From positions 7,052,501 to 7,116,500 of the forward strand of contig NC_135553.1 of the NCBI RefSeq assembly GCF_964340395.1: a stretch of 64,000 bases of DNA, in the 5' to 3' direction. Numbering within the stretch: position 1 is the stretch's first letter; every line of letters starts with the position of its first letter. The stretch comes from Glandiceps talaboti. Its lineage: Eukaryota > Hemichordata > Enteropneusta > Spengelidae. This document shows positions 44,227 through 64,000 of the stretch, piece after piece. The translations under genes were made by a program, and so were the position numbers. The notes under the pieces were generated by a model. It searched no databases. It was not told the DNA's origin and worked only from the letters and a program-made list of their open reading frames with translations.

Positions 44227-45019
44227 TAAACAGATCATTTTGGGAAACTGTCACCCCCTGCCACAGTGTTCTGTTAGTATGTACATGTACAAGAGAATGA
44301 CATGGGTATATATAGTAAAAGGACTTGTTCACTATACACATGGTGACTGTCATAGTTTGAACTTTTGACACAAAATTACGTTTGTCATTTATGGCAAAAG
44401 TAGTAAAAGGTACTTAATAATATAGACAGTGTGTCACCTGAATTTACTTATCACAGTACATGAGTGACTATATTGGAATTATAGTTTTGATTTAGACAAA
44501 GGTTCATTGGAAAATAGAATGCTAACATTCAGTTTACTGTCAACCCTGATAGTCAGAATGTAGTCATAATAATGATCTGCATACAGTCTGGATATTAGCA
44601 AACTCCTACGCATCGATGCTATCCATCACTGCCTTCAATATGGCAGCCACTTTTGCCCTAGTCGTCACACATTCACTACTTTTTGAAATGCACATTTGAT
44701 ATAAAACATTCATGATGTTAGTTATCATTAATTTATCGATAAAACACACTGGCTGTATATTTTGATATCTATTCTGTTAAATTACAATTATGTACAATTC
44801 CACCAAAGCTAGTGCAGTGTATTAAATACAAAGTTAGTAGTTGATATGTCAAACAGCGACCGGCCAGTGCTCCTTTCAATATCTTTCAAAAATTTGTTCT
44901 CTTGCTATAGACATTTCACCAAAACAGAAATTGTAATTCATATTTGCATCATTTATGAACAAGTCTGCCCTTAAATAAAATTGATATCATCAGTATTTCA
45001 ATGCTATGGCCTTACAACA

Positions 45020-45176
45020 AAATCCAATATGGCTCCTACTGAAATTTTCAAATCTAGGCTAAAGACCTACTTTTTTGAGAGAGCATATTTAAGTGACACT
45101 TTGTAAAGCGCCAGTGAACATTTTAAATGGATACCAGGCGCTATATAAATTTGTTATCATATCATATCATATCATT
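45020..45176 (+). mobile_element. LINE 3' end fragment (L2/CR1-like)
   Basis: The plus strand reads MAPTEIFKSRLKTYFFERAY then a stop. This is the usual C-terminal signature of LINE reverse transcriptase ORFs. It is followed by a short 3' UTR with an AGCGCC...GGCGCT stem, CTATATAAATTTG and a (ATCAT)n tail, the classic L2/CR1-type tail in marine invertebrates. It is 5'-truncated. Confidence 0.8.
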
Positions 45177-45464
45177 GAAAGTTGGACTGGAAGTTGTGAA
45201 GGGTGACTTTTTTATGGCAACGCTGTGTAGAAGCCTGAGTTTATTAGCTACAGAACAATTACTCCATTCTACTTAAAAAGCAATATTACTAAGTATTCCT
45301 TGACAGATCAATTTTGTTTTGAAATGACTCCATGTATTCCTTGTAACTTATGGAACTTCACTGTCAAATATTCCAATTAAAATTGATATTGATTGATCAT
45401 ATATTGAAGTCTATCATTGTACATGTATGTTATTCCAAGTTTAGATTTAGATTTCTGATTAGTT

Positions 45465-45615
45465 CAGCTGCTAGACCCTTGGGGCTAACCTGCTTACTTT
45501 AAAAGTTACCGGAAGTCACCACTGAGGGCGCTAGCTAGACAGAGGGCCTCGTCTTTCAGTTTTATTTGGCAACCCCCAAAGCACAAATGTAAGTTTTTAC
45601 TTCAAGACTAATTTC
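45465..45615. repeat. Dispersed repeat family B
   Basis: Shares GCTGCTAGACCC, GGGGCTAACCTGCTTACT, GAGGGCGCTAGC, CAGAGGGC and TTATTTGGCAAC with 23140-23280. Confidence 0.55.
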
Positions 45616-46035
45616 AGCTATACAATTTATTGAACCATGTATTATTTAGTCATAGCATATGTAGTTTTTTGCTGTGTATTTGGGCTGGTAATATTTACAT
45701 GACATTACAGACATAGTTTGTTGTATAGATTCAAGTTCTGTTGTATATTTGCGTAGCAATTTTGTATAAGTAAAAAATATGTCTGTTTGTTCATTTTGAA
45801 AGTTAGTCTCTTGTACGTTTGTGAAATATATCATAGTCTGTTGTATCACAACTATTCTGTTTCTAATAATCATATCAACTTTGTCATGAACATATCAACT
45901 TAGAGAAATTGAACTGACGTGTAAAACAAAAGAAAAATATAGAATTTGCTGTCTTGATGGATGGACTGAAGGATTACATTCCTTTAACCAGGTCTTACTA
46001 ATGGAGAACACGCTAATCTGATAAATCTGGTGTAC

Positions 46036-46204
46036 ATGTGGTGAAAGCAGCTAGATGTCTTTATTTACCTCTATTTCCATTGTTTGGTCTTTGTTTTGTT
46101 CCAGGTGATCGCCGTTGGAAAGCAGTGATTCCCTCGGAACAAAACAAATACACAAAGCGATGGAAATAGAGAAAAATAAAGACATCTAACCACTTTCACC
46201 ACAT
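46036..46204. mobile_element. Palindromic MITE-like element between PARN and MCCC2
   Basis: Arms of about 60 bp: ATGTGGTGAAAGCAGCTAGA, TGTCTTTATTT, CTCTATTTCCAT and TTTGTTTTGTTCC are mirrored to CTTTCACCACAT. A weaker inverted match continues outward about 20 bp (AATCTGATAAATCTG). No target duplication was found. Confidence 0.75.
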
Positions 46205-46470
46205 CAGATTTTAATCAAATTGGATAACAGGCTTGAAAACCTTTCCATGTGGGTTGATCAAAATGTTTTCAAATGTGTGAAGTGATATTATCAAGATATT
46301 TGTACTGCTACAAAAGAACTGCATTTCAAATTAGTATTTTTGTATAATAGCACTAATCAGGGTGGAAACATTAAATCTTTATCTCCTTTCAGAAATGTTG
46401 TCATTACTATTTTGCATGAAATAAAATATGTTTATCACAAACAATACATTTTCATTTTTTTCATTTCTTT

Positions 46471-46574
46471 ATGATGATGATGATGATGATGATGATGATA
46501 TGGTGGTGATGATGATGATGATGATAGTGGTGGTGGTGGTGGTGGTGGTGGTGATGATGATGATATGGTGATGA
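46471..46574. repeat. (GAT)n/(GGT)n compound microsatellite
   Basis: Alternating ATG and TGG trinucleotide runs. Confidence 0.93.
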
Positions 46575-46654
46575 TGCATTCACAAACAATACAGTTTGTA
46601 ACCCTTGGTTTTCACAAAAACACAACCAAACACATAACAGTTTATAAAGTTATC

Positions 46655-48341
46655 TTTATTGTACCTGCATTGTCCTATAAAACCCCATCTATCACAACAC
46701 AACATAACACAAGCAATCTGTGATTGTCATTGTCCAAATAGTGTGGATTTTAATGACATCTTGTCAGGGTTTAGTTTTTAGTAGTTGTTGGATTCCAAGT
46801 CATGGGGTACTTGCACATTCAGTAGTTCAGTGTCGACACATGGCTGAATGAGGGGCACTGGTAAATTACAACCAAAGTTATTTTACAGATTTTGCTATAT
46901 GAAGATGGGTGGAGGCCAGAAGGGGACACAGTATTTGATAATTGGGAAATCAAAAATCTCTGTGGTGTAGTTTGTTTTGTTTTTACTGAGGGTCACTATT
47001 TTTGGGGAAAAAAATAAAATATTATTGTATCAAACCACACAGCAAATGTAAGTCAAACCACATTGAAAAGTACAATGTATGCAATCAACATTGTACAATA
47101 AAAGATTACTCGCTATCCTATATATTTGATCTTCACAAAGACATTTTCTACAATCTCGCATAAAATGACCTGTCATGATGTGCATAGAAAAGGACTGTCA
47201 TGGTTTTGTTCGACTCCCAATCAAATAATTACTATGAAAGGTAGAAGACCTCAAAGCAATCTATTCCACACAGTAACAGATCATGATATGGTGACATGCC
47301 ATGTTTTTCTAAGAAGCACATATTTTCTCAATAATGAAGTTTTTGTTAGTAGGAGAATGGGTAAGCATAGTTGTATGAATTAAGACTCCAATAAAATAAG
47401 TAGAAGCAACATAACTAAAATTGATTTTTTTTTACAAAGTACCATAACTCGACATGGAGACATGCTGCATTTTGTCAACGAAGCACACTGATCTTTTCTC
47501 AATAATGAAGCTTTTGTTAATATCGGAATGGCAATGAAGTTTTGTATGAATTAGATTCCAATAAAATAAGTGGTAGCAGTATACAGTTGAACTCTTTTCT
47601 ATCATTTTCTCTCATCGAGTAAATTAAAAGTATGGAGTTATATGGTTTCCTATTACTATGACACTAATTTCAACTTTAAGAAAGTTTCCATATATTTCTA
47701 AGTATTTTTTACAAACAGAAAAGATCAAAAAACATACTACTATGGACAAACTGACACACTTTGTGTATGTATTTCACACTATGCACTTAAAAGTAAAACA
47801 AAGCATTTTGCAAATTATACGAGTACTACAAGTAAATTGCAGTATCAATTTGGTTAAACAGGAAAACAGCAACAATGAATGTTCTGAGAATTTACGAGTA
47901 CGACTGAAGTGGTTGTCAATTTCTCAGTCAATAAATAATGGAGGAATATTGAATTATATACACGGATTGCAACAACCTTTGTTCATGTATGTGGGTAATC
48001 TTGATACTGATTGGTTGGTTTGACCTTTGACCTAGATCTGGAAAACAGGGTCTGGAGACTGCTTTATAGGGTCGGCTATTATCAAGTACATCCTCTCTTG
48101 GTTATGAAAAGTCTACAAATTATTTCTGTTGGGCTATCATCCCTGAGTTTGTCCACTGACTGCATTGTAATACTATTCGTCTAAGAACGACTATGGTCTT
48201 GCATTAGTTGTGATTCGGTGTAGAGGCTGACTTTAACATCCAAATTGAAATGATCTTTATCCTTCATTATCATCCATCAAGATTGACCAGTTTACAGTCC
48301 ATGTAGCCAAGTATATGGGGAAGGTGTCAAGGTCAAGATCC
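46655..48341 (-). other. Probable MCCC2 3' UTR
   Basis: No gene is seen. AATAAA on the minus strand at 46660-46655 could end the MCCC2 transcript, giving a 1.7-kb 3' UTR. A diverged tandem duplication of about 125 bp lies at 47280-47400 and 47455-47580 (TTCTCAATAATGAAGTTTTT, CCAATAAAATAAGT). Confidence 0.4.
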
Positions 48342-60276
<11,935 letters not shown>

Positions 60277-60858
60277 GTTTATCTTATGGACAGCGCCATT
60301 ACTATACCATCATGCAACACGAAGAAGGCGTGGCCACTTTAGGGACTTCGCACTTTGCATCGGGGTAGATCCAAACACTGGAGTTTGACAGAGTACACTG
60401 AGTCCGGTCCCGATTTATCATCTAGGGGGACTTTGGGCGAAGGTTTTTGTTTTCACGTCTGTTTATTGAATGTATGTCTGTTTCTTAGTAGGTTATCTAA
60501 ACAAATAAACATAGCCTGCTAATGTGGTTCTACCATGACGGAACTTTTGTGGAAAGATGCATGGACCAAGGACCGGTCACCCGGCGATTTACTCTAGATG
60601 TACGATTTTAGTGATGATTTCACTGATGTCACGGTAGAATGAAAAGTCTATAGTTTCAATAGTTTTGGCAACTTGCAATGGCCGTTTCAATCTACTTTGA
60701 ATTATAAAACACAATTTGATTTTAAATGTCAACAGCGAACGTTCACCATATTGTAAAACTAGAAAAGCACTCGTGTTTTGCACAAAAATTGTGCTGTAGT
60801 TTCTCAACCGGAAAATTTATATACCACATCTGATCTCTCTCTCTCTCTCCCTCTCCCT

Positions 60859-60932
<74 letters not shown>

Positions 60933-61414
60933 GTTTGTCAATAAAGGCTTCTAGGTAACAAGTGAATATGACAGAGCGAGCGAGTGAATTATATTTATAG
61001 TAGTGAAATATTGCGTCAAAAAAATAGTTTTATATTTTAGCATATGATGTATCGTATTTTAAAATCGTAGTTGGTACCTCTAAAACTAATTTATCTATAA
61101 ATCATAATGTACTAAATGTCATGGGAATGTTAATTGGACATGTTCGAAGACCAATTTCAAAATACAGCAAATATTATGTGCTAGACTGACACTTCATGTC
61201 ATGTTGTAGTACAACGCCCGCTAGCGTTTGTCATCACGAATCCGATATACCAGTATATAGTTTTGCAGACCTGCGCTACCGGAAGTACTACTACTGTACT
61301 ATAGGCTTTATATTGACCTTTACCATTGTTAGAAGCAAGCATCGTGTTTGGCAACCCATATTGAGATTTACCCAACACTGAGCTTATTGACAAGCTAGGC
61401 TCAAAGTTATAACG
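60277..61414. promoter_or_regulatory. Divergent MCCC2/FAH promoter region
   Basis: 1.1 kb between two start codons pointing away from each other. It holds a (CT)n microsatellite at 60834-60930 with interspersed CCCTCT units. No TATA box is obvious near either start. CpG content is somewhat raised next to the MCCC2 ATG. Confidence 0.5.
60834..60930 (+). repeat. (CT)n microsatellite
   Basis: Long CT run interrupted by CCCTCT units, in the MCCC2/FAH intergenic region. Confidence 0.95.
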
Positions 61415-64000
61415 ATGTCTTTCATTCAATATAGCCCCGAATGCAACTTTTCTATTCACAATTTGCCGTATGGGGTGTTTTCCACGGCAAAGAACGTAAG
61501 TAATCAAGGTGTGAGGTGAGCATGTGTACTGATTGGGTGAGAGTGGAGGTGTGTCGAGGGCACGTTTTCTGTTATACATTAATTGACACCATAGCAGACG
61601 GAATTCAGTGGTTCTCAGTAAATCGCTGAACTGACATTGTAGCTACGTAAGATAAGGCGTGTGATCAGTCATTTCGTATCGATGTGTGTAATTGAATAAC
61701 GATTGCCTGCCTACACAACAACAGTGTTGTTCGCTATCGATCAAGCCAGCCATGCTGACACACAAGCCATAAATAAACCACTTCACACTGCCCACATTTC
61801 CATATATTAAAAGGTCACAAAATATTGCCACATCATTTGAAAGCAGGGATGAAAACGTCAGATTACTACGTTTACTGTTATCAGAAATCAAAATATGAAA
61901 CAAAAACTACCGTACACGTGTTCAGCAAATAGCAAATACATTCTTACAGTAAGTTACACATGACTAATTGGAAACTTTGCAAATGAAGTAAAATTATCAG
62001 ACAAGCAAACTGTACCACAATTTTCTGTTGTTTATTAACGTATTATAGCACTAAGAATTTATAAGGTACATATGTCATTTCTGTAAAGTGTTTACATGTA
62101 AAACTCACAGCAAAGCTGTCTTAATATTAAACTCAAGTTTTGTACTTCTGTTTTGATACACTTGTTGTTATATTCTTCCCCATTATGATATAAATACTTG
62201 AATTCTAGAACTCCAACAGTTCAATTGTCAAGATAATACTAGAGATGCTGTTTTTTTAATCCCCTTCAGTTATTGTAATTTGTACAAGTCCAGTATTTAC
62301 TTATAAGCTCCTCTTCTTATTGTATTAGAGAGCTCTAAACTCTACTTGATTCAATATACAGTCAGTCAAATTGTTTCAACATAATACAAACAGCTTTGTT
62401 TGTGAAAGGATTGAGTTGACAGTAATACCAATATATGATAATTGTGGGCTTGATTTGGTGGATGGTGGGGGGTGAGGTGAAATTGGTAGGGGAAGGTGTT
62501 ACAGTTGCAATTCAAATCTGCTGTAAGTTCAAAGAAATGTATGGAAAATAATGCAGATTTTACTACGATGTATGTTATCCTGTATCTGTTCTTTGACAAT
62601 TTTAAAATGTAGCATAAAAATTGGTACATGTTGCATGTGTTTAGCAATTTATACATATTATAAAAGTACTACAACTCAAATGAAATATTCAAGTCAGTTT
62701 AGATGTAACTATTGAAATGCACATAAAACTGTTCTGATCACAGTATAAAATCATATACAAGTTACCCTAGGCCAGCCCTACTGTCATTTTAATAGTCAGA
62801 TAAAAGAGACCATTTTCTAAATGAACATTCAAGAATAAAGACTTTAGAAGTTTTGCTTGTATGACTTCAAGAATTTAGAAACAGTTTCCAAGCAGTGTAA
62901 CTGGCAAGGACTACAGCAGTGCTGTGGTTGTTATAGTTTTATTGGATTTGTTGTACATCTGTTTGTAGTCATAAGATGACCTTGTGATAACCTGTCTTAT
63001 CAAAGTTCATCCCTTCACCTCTAAGGACTGTTTGTTGATGGGAATGACAACAAAATCACTCAGCTGTTGTCATGAAGTTGTCTTAGGTCCATTGGCCCTC
63101 GAAGCCAATGTAACCCCGGAGTTAACTGAGTACAACAAATGCTTATTTTAATCTTTTGCGCAATTCCATTCTTTTGTATTTGCAGGAACGTCATCGTATT
63201 GGTGTAGCCATTGGTGATCAAGTCTTGGATCTCAGTGCCATTAAAGATTTGTTCACTGGTCCAATTTTGTCAGAATGTAACCAAGTCTTTGATGAGGTTA
63301 GTTTTCCTATCTAGATATTACAGTGTTTTGGTTTGCATGAAATCTTGTGTATTTTAATTTGTATATTGTGCTGTAGTGTACCTATACTCAAAATAATAGA
63401 ATTGAGATACATATATAAAAAAAAAAATAAGTGAAATTACTGGTATGTCACCATGAAGCCCCATTCAAATGCTGTGCAATTCAAGGTCACCATGATGAAA
63501 ATTTGTCAGCTGTCATTTGTATCATGTTTGTCTGGAAAATTTTATATTGTGATATTTAATTTCTCTTTGATGAGTGGATCTTTCATCTTTTTCCCTATTT
63601 CAGCCTGTTTTGAATGGATTTATGGCTTTGGGCCAACCAGCATGGGCAGAGGCAAGATCTACACTGCAGAAATTGCTCTCAAAAGATGATCCAACATTGA
63701 GAGATAACAGTGAATTAAGAGCTACGTAAGTGAAATATATGGTGCCAATTGCACTGAATGATATGTGACTTTCAGGTTTTGATAATGTTTTGTATTTGTT
63801 CATTGTGTCAAAAAATGACAGAAAGAAAATCTACAAAATGGTGCAATCTGAGTGAATGTTTATGGACTCAAGGTTCATACTTAATAATGAACATTTCTAC
63901 ACACTTAAAATATAAAGCAAAAACATTTTGTTGACTGTATGAATATTTCTTGGACTCTAGAGTAATACACTTTCAAACCTGTCCCCGCTTTTTACAGAGA
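61415..64000 (+). CDS. FAH: Fumarylacetoacetase FAH, 5' part
   Basis: The last enzyme of tyrosine breakdown, which cleaves fumarylacetoacetate to fumarate and acetoacetate in the cytosol. Three exons are visible and in phase: 61415-61495 ([20 protein letters not shown]...), 63186-63296 ([20 protein letters not shown]...), 63604-63725 ([20 protein letters not shown]...), giving about 105 residues of the N-terminal SH3-like domain of a ~420-residue family. A further acceptor TTTTTACAG at 63997 is in the right phase for exon 4 (AC joined to A), which would begin at 63998. The catalytic domain lies beyond the window. The start matches the human N-terminus [20 protein letters not shown]. Confidence 0.96.

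Larger units (their letters stand above)
44227..46650 (+). other. PARN 3' UTR and convergent intergenic region
   Basis: No gene is seen. Polyadenylation hexamers occur at 44974 and 46420. The stretch contains a LINE 3' end, dispersed repeat B (45465-45615), a palindromic element (46036-46204) and a GAT/GGT microsatellite (46471-46574). Confidence 0.5.

Overview
The window is nuclear DNA from an animal. It is AT-rich, the genes are split by many GT-AG introns, and tandem repeats and short inverted-repeat elements are abundant. The proteins align closely with vertebrate orthologues over their whole length, while the introns, microsatellites and MITE-like elements look like those of a marine invertebrate, perhaps an ambulacrarian, lancelet or lophotrochozoan. 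I cannot name the species from sequence alone.

Five protein genes can be rebuilt exon by exon, all with consistent splice phases. (1) SDR42E1-like short-chain dehydrogenase, + strand, 4090-12007, 11 coding exons. (2) BFAR (RING-SAM-membrane protein), - strand, 24753-19998, 6 coding exons, with a probable non-coding first exon near 32.33 kb. (3) PARN (poly(A)-specific ribonuclease), + strand, 32678-44226, 19 coding exons, complete catalytic site and conserved last residues. (4) MCCC2 (methylcrotonoyl-CoA carboxylase beta subunit), - strand, 60276-48342, 15 coding exons. (5) FAH (fumarylacetoacetase), + strand, from 61415, first three exons, running off the right edge. One RNA gene is clear: tRNA-Arg(TCG) on the - strand at 1419-1491.

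Layout: 1-4 kb holds the tRNA and two adjacent palindromic elements; 4-12 kb SDR42E1; 12-20 kb is gene-free with two large satellites; 20-32.3 kb BFAR, whose long first intron holds several inverted-repeat elements and a 69-bp minisatellite; 32.7-44.2 kb PARN; 44.2-48.3 kb is the convergent PARN/MCCC2 intergenic region; 48.3-60.3 kb MCCC2; 60.3-61.4 kb is the divergent MCCC2/FAH promoter region; 61.4 kb to the end FAH. BFAR and PARN are head-to-head, as I recall for human 16p13. MCCC2 and FAH are also head-to-head, and both act in amino-acid breakdown (leucine and tyrosine).

The most unusual pattern is repeated tandem duplication across exon/intron boundaries. BFAR exon 2 has five extra 68-bp copies of its 3' end plus splice donor. 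MCCC2 exon 12 has about ten near-identical 107-bp copies of its 3' end plus donor. SDR42E1 exon 10 and MCCC2 exon 10 each have decayed exon copies beside them. A second notable pattern is a minisatellite that is clearly an amplified terminal repeat of a MITE whose less amplified copies lie in PARN introns.
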